The notes beneath the pieces are model-generated. The model did no database searches, was not told the origin of the DNA, and was given only the letters and a program-made list of their open reading frames with translations. Positions 8,668 to 19,805 of a stretch of 64,000 bases of DNA are shown one piece after another. Numbering within the stretch: position 1 is the first letter of the stretch; every line of letters begins with the position of its first letter. The DNA is from Desulfuromusa sp. (GTDB taxonomy: Bacteria; Desulfobacterota; Desulfuromonadia; Desulfuromonadales; Geopsychrobacteraceae): the NCBI GenBank assembly GCA_021647765.1, contig JAKIUD010000001.1, positions 72,258-136,257 on the forward strand, written 5' to 3'. Made by a program: the position numbers and the translations under genes.

Positions 8668-9433
8668 CGTTACTCTCCCTCATCCTTAATTGTGGCTCGA
8701 CTTGATCATCAGTAAGCCCAAACCGACGTTTGCGTTGTAAATAATCATCCAGAGCCTTCTGTAACTCCTCAGCATCAAAATCAGGCCAGAGGACATCAGT
8801 AAAGTACAACTCAGCATATGCCGCTTGCCAAAGAAAAAAGTTACTGATCCGTATTTCACCACTGGTTCTGATCAACAAATCAGGCTCAGGAATCTCTCCA
8901 GTATCAAGAAAAGTTGAGAAAGATTTATTGTCAAGCTGATCAATGTTCAAACGCCCCTCAAGTGCCTCCCGGGCAATCCGTTTGGCAGCACGCATGATCT
9001 CATCCCTTCCACCATAAGAGAGAGCCAATACCAAAGTCAGAGTCTGACCTTGCGCGGTCTCCCTTTCAGCATCTGTCAATGCAGCTTGAACTGGCGCCGA
9101 CAGACGAGACAGATCACCTATGACCCGCAACCTGATCCCCTCAGTTAGCATTTTCAGCCGTTGTGAAGACAAAAACTGTAGTAACAGACCCATAAGTGCG
9201 TCAATTTCGGGACGCGGCCGACCCCAGTTTTCCGAACTGAAGGCAAACAGACTAAGAAACCGGATACCATGGCTAACACATTCATCAACTATTCGGGTAA
9301 CGGTCTTAACCCCCTGCTGGTGTCCTGCGATCCTTGGAAGTTCACGCTGTTTTGCCCAACGCCCGTTACCATCCATAATAATGGCAAGATGCTCAAGGGG
9401 TGGTCTTCTTGTCGTTTTTGTAAGTTTTGACAT
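8663..9433 (-). CDS. uppS: Isoprenyl transferase (undecaprenyl diphosphate synthase)
   Basis: Cytosolic cis-prenyltransferase that elongates farnesyl diphosphate with eight isopentenyl units, giving the lipid carrier for peptidoglycan and O-antigen. The 256-residue protein shows the diphosphate-binding motif IMDGNGRWAK with the catalytic Asp at residue 21. Also visible are the FAFSSENWGRPRPE stretch and the C-terminal DLLIRTSGEIRISNFFLWQ region. Its stop overlaps the inferred cdsA start. Upstream, 169 bases separate it from the ferredoxin gene. Confidence 0.97.
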   Translation of the reverse strand: MSKLTKTTRRPPLEHLAIIMDGNGRWAKQRELPRIAGHQQGVKTVTRIVDECVSHGIRFLSLFAFSSENWGRPRPEIDALMGLLLQFLSSQRLKMLTEGIRLRVIGDLSRLSAPVQAALTDAERETAQGQTLTLVLALSYGGRDEIMRAAKRIAREALEGRLNIDQLDNKSFSTFLDTGEIPEPDLLIRTSGEIRISNFFLWQAAYAELYFTDVLWPDFDAEELQKALDDYLQRKRRFGLTDDQVEPQLRMRESND

Positions 9434-9602
9434 TCAAAAACCTGAAAGATAAAAACTGGTTTTTAGCAAAACAAAATCGAATTTTTAAAAGTAACACAGC
9501 TACTATCGAAACAGCAAGAATCGGCCACTTTCCGTATTTCTATAACGCATAAAAAAAGGACGTCTTAAAAACGCCCCGGAGGAAATCCAATTTAATTTTC
9601 GC

Positions 9603-9767
9603 TCAATCAATAATTGCCTGGAGGGGACAAACATCAACGCAGGCACGGCAGTCAGTACAATCATCCGTAATAATGTAAACATCTCCCGATTCAACAATTG
9701 CACCTACGGGGCAAGCCTCCATGCAGGTTCCGCAACCTATACACTCTTCAATTATTTTCAGAGTCAT
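9603..9767 (-). CDS. Small 2[4Fe-4S] ferredoxin
   Basis: A 54-residue electron carrier with two classical iron-sulfur motifs, C-I-G-C-G-T-C-M-E-A-C-P (residues 9-20) and C-T-D-C-R-A-C-V-D-V-C-P (37-48). The spacing C-x2-C-x2-C-x3-C-P in both halves marks a bacterial-type ferredoxin. GGGAGAT lies six bases before the ATG. It sits 34 bases after frr and upstream of uppS on the same strand. The redox partner cannot be read from the context. Confidence 0.93.
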   Translation of the reverse strand: MTLKIIEECIGCGTCMEACPVGAIVESGDVYIITDDCTDCRACVDVCPLQAIID

Positions 9768-9801
9768 TCGTATCTCCCTTTATCAACAAGCAAATTAAAG
9801 G

Positions 9802-10359
9802 TCAAATTTCCATGACTTCCTGTTCTTTATTCTGCACGATAGAATCGATGGTACTGACAAATTCATCGGTAATCTGCTGAACATCTTTTTCACTCCGCTT
9901 GAGATCATCTTCGGTAATTTCTTTCTCTTTCTCCAACATTTTAAGAGTTTCGTTGGCATCTCGGCGTGAATTGCGCACAGAAATTTTGGCATCCTCCGAC
10001 ATTCGTTTAATAATTTTAACCATTTCACGACGCCGTTCTTCGGTCAAAGCCGGCACAGGTAAACGGATCAAGAGTCCGTCTGATGAAGGGGTTAAGCCAA
10101 GATCTGCCTTAAAAATTGCTTTCTCAATGTCAGGAATTAAATTTTTCTCCCACGGCTGAACTGTCATCAAACGTGCTTCCGGAACCGCTAGAGTAGCGAC
10201 CTGGCTGAGTGGCGTCGGTACTCCGTAGTAGTCAACCTTGACATCATCCAACAATGAGACACTGGCACGGCCAGTTCGAACCTTGGTCATCTCTTTTCTC
10301 AAAGACTTAATCGCCTTGCCCATTGCGGCACGAGCTTCACTCAAAACTTCATCAATCAT
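9802..10359 (-). CDS. frr: Ribosome recycling factor
   Basis: Splits post-termination ribosomes together with EF-G. The start at 10359 gives 185 residues, the standard length; AGGGAGGTG lies five bases upstream, inside the end of pyrH. The family core is clear: [20 protein letters not shown] and [13 protein letters not shown] in the three-helix bundle, and the [19 protein letters not shown] hinge region. The gene overlaps pyrH by eight bases, so translation is coupled. Confidence 0.97.
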   Translation of the reverse strand: MIDEVLSEARAAMGKAIKSLRKEMTKVRTGRASVSLLDDVKVDYYGVPTPLSQVATLAVPEARLMTVQPWEKNLIPDIEKAIFKADLGLTPSSDGLLIRLPVPALTEERRREMVKIIKRMSEDAKISVRNSRRDANETLKMLEKEKEITEDDLKRSEKDVQQITDEFVSTIDSIVQNKEQEVMEI

Positions 10360-11083
10360 TCCCGTCACCTCCCTCGACAATTGTTCCAATTTTCTCACCA
10401 AGAACCACTTTTTTAATATTATCGCGATGAGTCATATCGAAAATAATCATCGGCAGATTATTATCCATACACAGCGAAGTTGCAGTTGCATCCATAACCT
10501 GTAGTCCCTTCTGTAAAACCTCCAGATAGGTTAGTCTGGACAGTTTAACTGCATTCTTATCTTTCTTCGGATCAGAGGTATAAACACCATCTACCTTGGT
10601 TGCTTTGAGAATGACTTCAGCATTGATCTCCATGGCTCGCAAACTAGCAGCAGTATCAGTCGTAAAGTACGGATTTCCTGTACCAGCACTAAAGATAACG
10701 ACACGCCCTTTTTCCAGATGGCGCACTGCGCGACGCCGGATATATGGCTCAGCTATCTGTTGCATATCAATTGCCGACTGAACCCGGGTCACAACACCCT
10801 GCTTCTCCAGAGCATCCTGCATAGCCAGACTGTTCATGACGGTCGCCAACATTCCCATATAGTCAGCACTGGCACGATCCATCCCCTTGGAGGAAGCCGC
10901 CAGACCACGGAAAATATTACCACCACCAATCACCACAGCAACCTCAACCCCTAGAGCGATGACCTCTTTGATTTCAGTAGCAATTCCATTAATTACGATA
11001 GGATCGATACCATAGCCCTGCTCACCTGCCAGAGCCTCACCGCTCAATTTCAATAGAATTCGTCGGTATTTGATTGTAGTCAC
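10352..11083 (-). CDS. pyrH: UMP kinase
   Basis: Hexameric bacterial UMP kinase of the amino-acid kinase fold, making UDP for nucleotide and cell-wall synthesis. The 243-residue protein has the KLSGEAL motif near residue 13, the glycine-rich [11 protein letters not shown], and the ATP-site region with [15 protein letters not shown]. The start codon is GTG at 11083, with CAGGAGA seven bases upstream. The order rpsB-tsf-pyrH-frr is the conserved bacterial arrangement. Confidence 0.97.
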   Translation of the reverse strand: MTTIKYRRILLKLSGEALAGEQGYGIDPIVINGIATEIKEVIALGVEVAVVIGGGNIFRGLAASSKGMDRASADYMGMLATVMNSLAMQDALEKQGVVTRVQSAIDMQQIAEPYIRRRAVRHLEKGRVVIFSAGTGNPYFTTDTAASLRAMEINAEVILKATKVDGVYTSDPKKDKNAVKLSRLTYLEVLQKGLQVMDATATSLCMDNNLPMIIFDMTHRDNIKKVVLGEKIGTIVEGGDGND

Positions 11084-11146
11084 AAATGTCTCCTGCCGAT
11101 TAGAAATAATGGTCTCACAAAAAATTCAGATGGCTAGAAATATTGA

Positions 11147-12055
11147 TTATTTGCTCATAGCCGCAACTTCAGCAGCAAAATCATCTTCTTTTTTCTCAAT
11201 TCCTTCACCAAGCTGATAGCGAACATAACTGTTCAGCTTGATATCCGTACCAATTTCTTTTGCCAGAGCGGCAATAATCTTGCCAACTTTCTGGTCGGGG
11301 TCAATGACAAAAGCCTGCTCCATAAGACAAACCTCACCAAAATATTTATTGATCTGACCAGCAATGATCTTTTCAACAATATTTTCCGGTTTACCGCTAT
11401 CCAGTGCTTTAACCCGCATAATTTCTTTTTCTTTTTCAACAATTTCAGCAGGGACACTATCACGATCAAGATATTGAGGAGCTGCAGCTGCAACATGCAT
11501 AGCAAGTTGTTTTCCCAACGCAGCAATCTTTTCATCGCTAGATTCAGTTTGCAACTCTAGCAACACACCAATTTTCCCGGCACCATGAACATAAGAAGTA
11601 ACAACGCCTTGACCTGCATCAATACGCGCTATTCGGCGAATTCCCATATTTTCACCGATTGTAGCAATCTGATGGGTTAGTTCTGCAGCAACAGTGCGGT
11701 CAGTTCCGGGGTAATCAGTCGCCTTAAGAGCTTCGACGTCGGTGATGTCATTAGCGAGGAGCAGATCTTTTATCCCGGTAACAAAAGCTTGAAATGCTTC
11801 ATTTTTAGCAACAAAATCGGTCTCAGCATTGAGTTCAACCATAGCCCCAACGGAGCCATCAGAACCTGCCGCCACAGCACCCTCTGAGGCAATCCGCCCA
11901 GATTTCTTAGCTGCAGCAGAAAGACCTTTTTTGCGTAAAAAGTCAACTGCTTCATCCATGTTACCAGCAGTTTCAGTCAAAGCCTTTTTACAATCCATCA
12001 TTCCTGCTCCGGTTTTTTTACGTAACTCAGAAACCATTGTTGCTGTAATATTCAC
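11147..12055 (-). CDS. tsf: Elongation factor Ts
   Basis: Guanine nucleotide exchange factor for EF-Tu. The 302-residue protein begins with a UBA-like domain (LRKKTGAGMMDCKKAL, about residues 11-26) and carries the EF-Tu contact motif ELNAETDFVAKNEAF near residue 74, which includes the TDFV core. The dimerisation domain follows. It is of the longer EF-Ts class. The start is GTG with GGAGGAAA upstream. It lies 113 bases after rpsB, with a hairpin in the gap. Confidence 0.97.
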   Translation of the reverse strand: MNITATMVSELRKKTGAGMMDCKKALTETAGNMDEAVDFLRKKGLSAAAKKSGRIASEGAVAAGSDGSVGAMVELNAETDFVAKNEAFQAFVTGIKDLLLANDITDVEALKATDYPGTDRTVAAELTHQIATIGENMGIRRIARIDAGQGVVTSYVHGAGKIGVLLELQTESSDEKIAALGKQLAMHVAAAAPQYLDRDSVPAEIVEKEKEIMRVKALDSGKPENIVEKIIAGQINKYFGEVCLMEQAFVIDPDQKVGKIIAALAKEIGTDIKLNSYVRYQLGEGIEKKEDDFAAEVAAMSK

Positions 12056-12116
12056 GATCTTTCCTCCGTAATTATAGGCGAGATACTTTCCCGCAAAACC
12101 TTCCAGTTAAACCAAA

Positions 12117-12136
12117 GGCCGAGCCTAAGCCCGGCC
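12117..12136 (-). terminator. Hairpin with T-rich tail between rpsB and tsf
   Basis: On the minus strand GGCCGGGC and GCTCGGCC pair around a four-base loop (one internal mismatch) and are followed by TTTGGTTT. This resembles a leaky intrinsic terminator that would lower tsf transcription relative to rpsB. Confidence 0.45.
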
Positions 12137-12168
12137 ACAGGCCTGTACATTCATCTATAAAAATATAT

Positions 12169-12963
12169 CTATTCAGCTGCAGGTTTCTTCTCTTCAGCTG
12201 CAGGTTTCGAAGTTGGGGCTGTCACAACTTCTACGGCTGGTTCATCTTTGCCTTCGGCTACCGTCTGCTTCTTCTCCTTGCGGCGCTGATCACCTTCAAC
12301 ACAGGCTTCGGCCATCTTCGATGCAAACAAACGAATTGCACGGATCGCATCATCGTTACCCGGAATAATATAATCAATATCATCTGGATCACAGTTAGTA
12401 TCAACCACGGCAACGACAGGAATCCCGAGTTTATTTGCTTCTTGAACCGCAATGGCTTCTTTTTTGGGATCGATAATAAAAACTGCACCGGGCAGTTTAG
12501 TCATATGTTTAATTCCACCCAGATTTTTCTCCAGCTTTTCTCGTTGACGTTCAAGCTGTAGAGCCTCTTTTTTGGTGTACTGCTCGATAGTCCCATCAGC
12601 AACCATCGCCTCAATTTTTTTCAAACGATCAATACTGGCCTTAATTGTCGCAAAGTTGGTCAACATCCCGCCCAACCAGCGATTATTTACAAAATACTGA
12701 TCCGCTCCCAGTGATTCTTCCTTAATGGCATCCTGAGCCTGCTTCTTGGTGCCGACAAACAGAACCTTATCACCGTTAGCAACAGTATCCTGAATGAACT
12801 GATAAGCAGTTTTGAAATAGCGAACGGTTTTCTGCAGGTCGACAATATAGATACCGTTTCGAGCCCCAAAAATATAAGGCTTCATTTTAGGGTTCCAGCG
12901 CTTGGTCTGATGACCAAAGTGGACACCAGCTTCAAGCATTTGTTTCATGGTGATTTGTGCCAT
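12169..12963 (-). CDS. rpsB: 30S ribosomal protein S2
   Basis: Small-subunit ribosomal protein. The 264-residue protein contains the standard S2 motifs ([15 protein letters not shown] near residue 12; [20 protein letters not shown] near 187). It ends in an acidic, Ala/Pro/Lys-rich tail of about 30 residues repeating [10 protein letters not shown], which is longer than in E. coli. GGAG precedes the ATG. Upstream, a stable hairpin at 13013-13048 may form part of a leader. Confidence 0.97.
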   Translation of the reverse strand: MAQITMKQMLEAGVHFGHQTKRWNPKMKPYIFGARNGIYIVDLQKTVRYFKTAYQFIQDTVANGDKVLFVGTKKQAQDAIKEESLGADQYFVNNRWLGGMLTNFATIKASIDRLKKIEAMVADGTIEQYTKKEALQLERQREKLEKNLGGIKHMTKLPGAVFIIDPKKEAIAVQEANKLGIPVVAVVDTNCDPDDIDYIIPGNDDAIRAIRLFASKMAEACVEGDQRRKEKKQTVAEGKDEPAVEVVTAPTSKPAAEEKKPAAE

Positions 12964-13012
12964 TTTTGTTTCTCCTTCAGTTTGGTTTAGTTCCTCCGCC
13001 TCGATCCACTCC

Positions 13013-13048
13013 GGCAGGCCTCAATCTGCAATTGAGAACCATCCTGCC
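13013..13048 (-). promoter_or_regulatory. Candidate structured rpsB leader
   Basis: About 50 bases before rpsB the minus strand can fold as GGCAGG, a six-base side bulge, CTCAAT, a five-base loop, ATTGAG and CCTGCC. The two stacked perfect six-base stems suggest a ribosomal-protein leader used for autoregulation by S2. It has not been matched to a known leader family here. Confidence 0.35.
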
Positions 13049-13217
13049 TGAATCCTGGGGCGTGTGAATTGATTAACTGCGGATCTATAACACTACTCAA
13101 TAGAATCAGGCAAGAGAAAAACCGTGTCGGTACTCGATCAACACCCCGTAAAACAACTTGGTTTTGGCATAAAAAGAGAGTTTACAGGATCAAGCCAGCG
13201 TACTAACATGCGCCACC

Positions 13218-14408
13218 ATGTCAAACATACGTATTCACCGATATATTCTCAGAGAGATCAGTGTCCCGATTCTTTTGAGTTTACTGATTTTCACCTTTGT
13301 TTTGTTGATGGGAAAAATCCCGCGACTCACTGAACTTATCATTAATAAAGGAGTTCCAGCAGTAGAGATACTCCAGTTATTCAGTTATCTGCTACCGACC
13401 TTCTTCACCATCACCCTCCCCCTCTCTTTTTTACTTGGTATCCTCCTTGCCTTTGGGCGTTTTTCTGCCGACAGTGAGTTCATTGCCCTCAAAGCCTCCG
13501 GTATCAGCCTCTACTCCCTGGTAAAACCGGTATTTCTCCTGGCAATATTTTTCAGCATACTGACTGCGTGGATTACCATAAGTATTGAACCAGCCAGTAA
13601 AACTGCCTTTCGCGGCAAGCTTTTTCAAATTGCTTCCAGCAGTGCCAGCGTCAGTGTCAGACCGGGAGTATTTAATGACGAATTCAATGGAATTGTTCTC
13701 TACACCCGTGGAATGGATGAGAATCGTGGCATTATGCAGGATGTTTTTATTTCTGATGAGCGTGAAGGTAAAACCCCTGCGATTATTACTGCCAAACAAG
13801 GACGCTTCATTTCAGAACCGGGGAAATACAACCTGACCCTGAGACTTTCAAATGGCACTATCCACAGACACCCTGACAAAGAAAAACATACGACCTATCA
13901 GATTATTAGATTCAAAAATTACGATATCAATCTTGATGTCAGTAGCCAACTTGGCGCAAATCAACGGCGCCACCGTTCACGAGGTGAACTTTCATGGACG
14001 GAATTACACAATGCCATAGACAAAGCAACGAATATCAAGACGAAATTATACTACCTGACAGAGAAACATTATCGCATCGTTATTGCATTTGCTCCTTTAG
14101 TCCTGGTTCTGATTGGTGTCCCCCTGGGATTGCAATCTCAACGCTCTGGCAAAGGTGCAGGGTTTGCCCTGGCTCTGATGGTCTTTCTGGTCTATTACGT
14201 ACTCCTGAGTTTTGCTGGTACCCTTGCCGATAAGGGATTGTTGCCAGCAGCTCTTATTCTCTGGCTCCCAAATATTTGTTTTCTATTTGGCGGTGCATGG
14301 GCTCTACATAGGACTGCAGTTGAAAAGCCATTGCAACTTTTCAAATTCCCGCGACGAATTTTGCAACAATTGCAGGCTCGCCTCAACAAATCTGGAGAGG
14401 ATCTATGA
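13218..14408 (+). CDS. lptF: LPS export permease LptF
   Basis: Inner-membrane subunit of the LptB2FG transporter that extracts lipopolysaccharide and pushes it along the Lpt bridge. The 396-residue protein has the YjgP/YjgQ architecture: membrane spans in the first 115 residues, a periplasmic beta-jellyroll (about 120-275), then a C-terminal group of spans. No good ribosome-binding site precedes the ATG, although the N-terminal sequence matches the family. It overlaps lptG by four bases. The partners lptA, lptB and lptC are at the far end of the window. Confidence 0.95.
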   Translation: MSNIRIHRYILREISVPILLSLLIFTFVLLMGKIPRLTELIINKGVPAVEILQLFSYLLPTFFTITLPLSFLLGILLAFGRFSADSEFIALKASGISLYSLVKPVFLLAIFFSILTAWITISIEPASKTAFRGKLFQIASSSASVSVRPGVFNDEFNGIVLYTRGMDENRGIMQDVFISDEREGKTPAIITAKQGRFISEPGKYNLTLRLSNGTIHRHPDKEKHTTYQIIRFKNYDINLDVSSQLGANQRRHRSRGELSWTELHNAIDKATNIKTKLYYLTEKHYRIVIAFAPLVLVLIGVPLGLQSQRSGKGAGFALALMVFLVYYVLLSFAGTLADKGLLPAALILWLPNICFLFGGAWALHRTAVEKPLQLFKFPRRILQQLQARLNKSGEDL

Positions 14409-15487
14409 AAATCCTCAACCGGTTTTTACTCAAACATTTCATCCGGATTCTGTCGCTCTGTACCACTGCTTTTATCGGCATTTATTTGTTGATCGATTTT
14501 TTTGAAAAGGTTGACGACTTTATCGATCACAAAGCCGTCTTCTGGGATTATTTCATTTATCTGAGCAACAGTATCCCCTTTATCTTTGTTCAGATTCTCC
14601 CTCTGGCAATTTTGACAACCATGGTATTGACCCTCGGTGGGCTCAGCCGAACCAACGAAATCACGGCTATGCGCTCCTGCGGAGTCAGTCTCTGGAGAGT
14701 TGTGCAACCGTTGATGTCTCTGGCACTATTACTGTCGTTTCTGCTGTTACTCCTAAATGAATTTGCCATTCCCTGGAATACCAAACAATTGAATAATCTT
14801 CTGGAGATAAAGTTGCAGGGAAAACAAAAAGTTCAATTGACCCGGAATGAAATCTGGTATCGCAGTCACAACCAAATCATCAATATCGCCGTTGCAAACC
14901 CGCAAAAGAAGCAAGTGCAAGGAATTACAATCTTCACCTTTGATGACCAACAGAAAATTGAAAAACGTCAGGATTCACCCCTTGCCAACTATGACCATGG
15001 AACCTGGCAAACACCAATCTTGACTGAAAGAATTTTTGACCCAGAATCTGGTGACATGATTGGGATGAAAAAGCTGCAAAACCAAACCCTTAATCTTGAT
15101 CGAACTCCGGAAGATTTTTCCAGACAAGAAAACTTAAACAACGAACTGAATTTTCGTCAGCTCTCGAATATGGCAAAAAAACTCGAGCAGGAGGGCTACG
15201 ATTCAACTCGTCAACAGGTCGATATGCACAACCGGATAGCCATGCCATTCACCTGTTTGATTATGGGTTTTTTAGGGATTCCCTTTGCCCTACAAAGGGG
15301 TCGAAATAGTAATATCGCCCTTGGTATTGGGCTCAGTTTGGGAATTGGGGTTGTCTATTTCATTATCCAATCACTAGCAACAGCCTTCGGCTACTCGAAC
15401 GCGCTACCACCACTGATTTCGGCCTGGACGGCAAACTTTATCTTTCTCCTATTGGGGATATGGTTGCTCCTGAACGTGAAAGAGTGA
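14405..15487 (+). CDS. lptG: LPS export permease LptG
   Basis: Second permease subunit of the LptB2FG transporter. The 360-residue protein has the same layout as LptF: an N-terminal span group (about residues 12-120), a periplasmic domain, and C-terminal spans containing MGFLGIPFALQRGR. The ATG overlaps the lptF stop and GGAGAGG precedes it. Transcription probably ends at the hairpin 15501-15530, which is shared with the convergent ahcY. Confidence 0.95.
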   Translation: MKILNRFLLKHFIRILSLCTTAFIGIYLLIDFFEKVDDFIDHKAVFWDYFIYLSNSIPFIFVQILPLAILTTMVLTLGGLSRTNEITAMRSCGVSLWRVVQPLMSLALLLSFLLLLLNEFAIPWNTKQLNNLLEIKLQGKQKVQLTRNEIWYRSHNQIINIAVANPQKKQVQGITIFTFDDQQKIEKRQDSPLANYDHGTWQTPILTERIFDPESGDMIGMKKLQNQTLNLDRTPEDFSRQENLNNELNFRQLSNMAKKLEQEGYDSTRQQVDMHNRIAMPFTCLIMGFLGIPFALQRGRNSNIALGIGLSLGIGVVYFIIQSLATAFGYSNALPPLISAWTANFIFLLLGIWLLLNVKE

Positions 15488-15500
15488 CCCGTTTAAAACA

Positions 15501-15530
15501 GAAAAGCCCCAAACAAGACCGGGGCTTTTC
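15501..15530. terminator. Bidirectional intrinsic terminator
   Basis: GAAAAGCCCC and GGGGCTTTTC form a perfect ten-base stem around a ten-base loop, with A/T-rich arms giving a T-tract in either direction. It lies between the convergent lptG and ahcY. Confidence 0.85.
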
Positions 15531-15541
15531 TACAGTAAGCT

Positions 15542-16981
15542 TTAATATCTATAAGTATCTGGCTTATACGGTCCTGCTGTCGGAACCCCCAGATATTTTG
15601 ATTGTTCTTCTGTCAACACCGTCAATTTGGCTCCCAGCTTAGCTAAATGGAGTCTCGCCACTTTTTCGTCTAACATTTTGGGTAATACATAGACTTTATT
15701 TTCGTAATTATCCGGATTTTTGAACAACTCAATTTGTGCCATAACCTGATTAGTAAATGAAGCGGACATGACAAAACTCGGATGACCAGTTGCACAACCC
15801 AGATTCAGTAAACGTCCTTCGGCCAACACAATAACTCCGTGCCCATCCTCAAAAATCCAACGATCAACTTGTGGTTTAATATTTTCCCTGGTGATTGAAG
15901 GGTCTCTCTCAACTGCAATCATTTCTATTTCATTATCAAAGTGACCAATATTACCGACAATGGCATTGTTCTTCATCTGTTGCATATGCTCGAGAGTAAT
16001 GACATTTTTATTTCCAGTCGTCGTCACATAAATATCGGCATAATCGAGGACATCCTCAACCCGCTTGACTTCATAACCTTCCATCAACGCCTGTAAAGCA
16101 CAGATCGGATCGATCTCAGTCACAATCACTCGGGCTCCTTGACCCCGTAACGACTGGCAGCAACCTTTACCGACATCACCATAGCCACAAACTACAGCAA
16201 CTTTCCCTGAGATCATCACATCGGTTGCCCTCATGATGCCATCAACCAGAGAATGTCGACAACCATACACATTATCAAACTTTGATTTGGTCACTGCATC
16301 ATTAACGTTCATTGCCGGGAACAGCAGACTCCCATCTTCTTCCATCTGGTAAAGGCGGTGGACTCCTGTGGTTGTCTCTTCCGTGACCCCTTTGATCGAA
16401 GCGGCCGTCTGAATCCATTTACCCGGGTTTGCAGCAATAGATTTTCCCAGCGCACTGACCAATTCGTACCAGTCCTCTGGATCTTCCTCAGAGACTTCAG
16501 GAACGGTGGATTTTTCCCATTCGTCTCCTTTCAGGACAAACAACGTGGCATCCCCGCCATCATCGAGAATCATATTTGGATATTCTCCACCCGGCCAGGT
16601 CAATGCCTGTTCGGTACACCACCAATATTCTTCAAGAGTTTCCCCCTTCCAAGCATAAATTGGAACCCCTGCGGGGTCGACAATTGTCCCTTTCGAGCCA
16701 ACAGCAATTGCCGCTGCAGCATGATCCTGGGTGGAAAAAATATTACAGGAACACCAGCGAACCTGTGCCCCCAGCTCAATCAAAGTTTCGATCAAAACTG
16801 CGGTCTGAATTGTCATATGCAAGGAACCGGTAATCCGCGCCCCTTCAAGTGGATATTGACCGGCATATTCTTCACGCAAGGACATCAATCCAGGCATCTC
16901 CTCCTGAGCGAGCAAGATTTCTTTACGTCCCCATTCCGACAAAGAAAGGTCTCTTACTTTAAAATCCCTAAAATCTGACAC
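15542..16981 (-). CDS. ahcY: Adenosylhomocysteinase
   Basis: NAD-dependent hydrolase that splits S-adenosylhomocysteine to adenosine and homocysteine, removing the inhibitory product of methylation. The 479-residue protein shows the substrate region [13 protein letters not shown], the NAD-binding [20 protein letters not shown] and the C-terminal [15 protein letters not shown], ending KPDTYRY as the family does. The start is GTG with AAAGGAG upstream. No SAH riboswitch was seen in the 71-base gap before it. metK, the other SAM-cycle gene here, is 33 kb away. Confidence 0.97.
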   Translation of the reverse strand: MSDFRDFKVRDLSLSEWGRKEILLAQEEMPGLMSLREEYAGQYPLEGARITGSLHMTIQTAVLIETLIELGAQVRWCSCNIFSTQDHAAAAIAVGSKGTIVDPAGVPIYAWKGETLEEYWWCTEQALTWPGGEYPNMILDDGGDATLFVLKGDEWEKSTVPEVSEEDPEDWYELVSALGKSIAANPGKWIQTAASIKGVTEETTTGVHRLYQMEEDGSLLFPAMNVNDAVTKSKFDNVYGCRHSLVDGIMRATDVMISGKVAVVCGYGDVGKGCCQSLRGQGARVIVTEIDPICALQALMEGYEVKRVEDVLDYADIYVTTTGNKNVITLEHMQQMKNNAIVGNIGHFDNEIEMIAVERDPSITRENIKPQVDRWIFEDGHGVIVLAEGRLLNLGCATGHPSFVMSASFTNQVMAQIELFKNPDNYENKVYVLPKMLDEKVARLHLAKLGAKLTVLTEEQSKYLGVPTAGPYKPDTYRY

Positions 16982-17052
16982 TTTTTTTCTCCTTTGAAAA
17001 AATCAAAATTTACCAACTGTCTATTTAGCATAATCCCGCATTGACAAACAAG

Positions 17053-18111
17053 TTATGAAGCATCCTTCTTTTCTTTTATGGATAGCCACAGATCAGTCAA
17101 TTCAAACCAACTTCGCAACAAGAGGGTCGCACTGCATCGACCGAGCAGATTGTCGGTCAAAAAAATATAAATCGGCTCAAGAAAGTTAAGCCAATGACAA
17201 TGACCCGCTTCGACTGGCAACCCCTGGCGGAACGCACGCCGTGCATCAACGGCAAAAAACAGTTGCCAGGCATGCCCTCGGATATAGCACCCTCCCCGCC
17301 ACCAGATCTTCCAACGTTCCTGGATCGATAATTCGTTCAACATCTTCCTGACCAACTGAAAAAAAGGTTGAACCAGAAGTTTTTCACTCTGCTGCTGCTG
17401 ACGATAAATGCCAGGAGCCACGACAAAAAACTCATTCCAACCAATCATCCGGAAACACATGATCAACGATCCTAATAACTGCCGCTGCCAGAGCCCCTCA
17501 GCTTCAAAACGTCGCGCCGAAGTACTGATTTCGGCAGGGAGCAGTTGCCATTGACCCACTGATCGTAATCGTTCGGCAAAATCAGTATCTTCCATTGCGG
17601 GGAGATCTTCACAAAAAAGACCAACCCGATCCAACAAACAACGCGGTAAAAAGAACCCCTGATCACCATGAATTGTTTCCGGCCGTCCCAAACGTGCTTT
17701 CCACTCGTAAAAATAATATCCTTCGGAATAAGCATCGTCTTCCCGGCGAAATTTCAAAGCAAAATGTCCTGCAATATTTTTGTTCCTGGCACGGGACAGA
17801 TGATCCAATCCCTTTCTCAGCGCCAATGGATCAACAAAACGGCTGTCAATATGGAGAAATAATACCCATTCGCCAGTGGCAATCTCAGTCGCACGATTCA
17901 GTTGGCGACCCCGACCTGCAGAGCATTGAATGATTTCATAATCAGCCCACTCAGGGTGTTGCTGTTGCAGCCATTCCCAACTGCCATCAGTTGAACCACC
18001 ATCACAGATTACCAGTTCCAGGCTGACATCTTTCTGGCAGCTTAAATTGGCAAAAAAACCGGCTAATTGCGAGCATTCATTGAGGATCGGAACAATAAGG
18101 CTGAGTTGCAT
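17053..18111 (-). CDS. Family 2 glycosyltransferase (selenodomain-associated type 2-like)
   Basis: The first ~200 residues form a GT-A glycosyltransferase domain: SLIVPILNE at residue 4, the nucleotide-sugar motif VICDGGSTDGS near 33, and the DxD-like LHIDSRF near 91. The stretch AGRGRQLNRATEIATG resembles the family called transferase 2, rSAM/selenodomain-associated. The protein is 352 residues, longer than that family, with a C-terminal extension of unknown role containing hydrophobic patches. The acceptor is unknown. It lies between ahcY and eno, 3 kb from the selABD genes. Confidence 0.75.
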   Translation of the reverse strand: MQLSLIVPILNECSQLAGFFANLSCQKDVSLELVICDGGSTDGSWEWLQQQHPEWADYEIIQCSAGRGRQLNRATEIATGEWVLFLHIDSRFVDPLALRKGLDHLSRARNKNIAGHFALKFRREDDAYSEGYYFYEWKARLGRPETIHGDQGFFLPRCLLDRVGLFCEDLPAMEDTDFAERLRSVGQWQLLPAEISTSARRFEAEGLWQRQLLGSLIMCFRMIGWNEFFVVAPGIYRQQQQSEKLLVQPFFQLVRKMLNELSIQERWKIWWRGGCYIRGHAWQLFFAVDARRAFRQGLPVEAGHCHWLNFLEPIYIFLTDNLLGRCSATLLLRSWFELTDLWLSIKEKKDAS

Positions 18112-18249
18112 TTAAGACATCCAAAAAGAATCCAGTTTTATCCGAAAAAATCATTCACAACAGACAATCGTATGCTATAAATATCTGAGAATATTTATAC
18201 TTCGTCTGTCCTGGCTTCGCTGTCAGCGACGATAACTTTTTACACCTGA

Positions 18250-19551
<1,302 letters not shown>

Positions 19552-19596
19552 TCAGCCATAGAATAAGCACGGGGATGGAATCAAACGCTGTCCCCG

Positions 19597-19777
19597 GATG
19601 GCGTTGGTTTAAGTGATTTTGTAGTAATCTCGGGACTGTCCCCAGACCCATCGGGGGCAGTCCCGAAGTTTACAAGCCACAAAGAACTGCGGTGGTTTGC
19701 GCCGCAAAAGCCTGGGACAGCCCCCATGCGGGGACAGTCCCGTTTTTGCTGGACATTTCCTTAAGCTAGCGCAATTC
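19597..19777. repeat. MITE-like repeat, copy 2
   Basis: Second copy of the repeat seen at 4054-4243 and 50067-50252. The left end GGCGTTGGTTTAAG is the imperfect inverse of the right end CTTAAGCTAGCGC. The inner pair CGGGACTGTCCCC and GGGGACAGTCCCG is perfect, and the core GAAGTTTACAAGCCAC is conserved. It lies in the gap between convergent eno and selD and may act as a terminator for either. Confidence 0.78.
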
Positions 19778-19805
19778 GTACATCTCCTCAAAATACTCCA
19801 TAGCA

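Noticed and set aside
16358..16978. 206-codon plus-strand frame inside ahcY
   Set aside because: Antisense shadow of a well-supported essential-type enzyme gene.
16982..17052. SAH riboswitch before ahcY
   Set aside because: Only 71 A/T-rich bases with no conserved GC-rich pseudoknot core.
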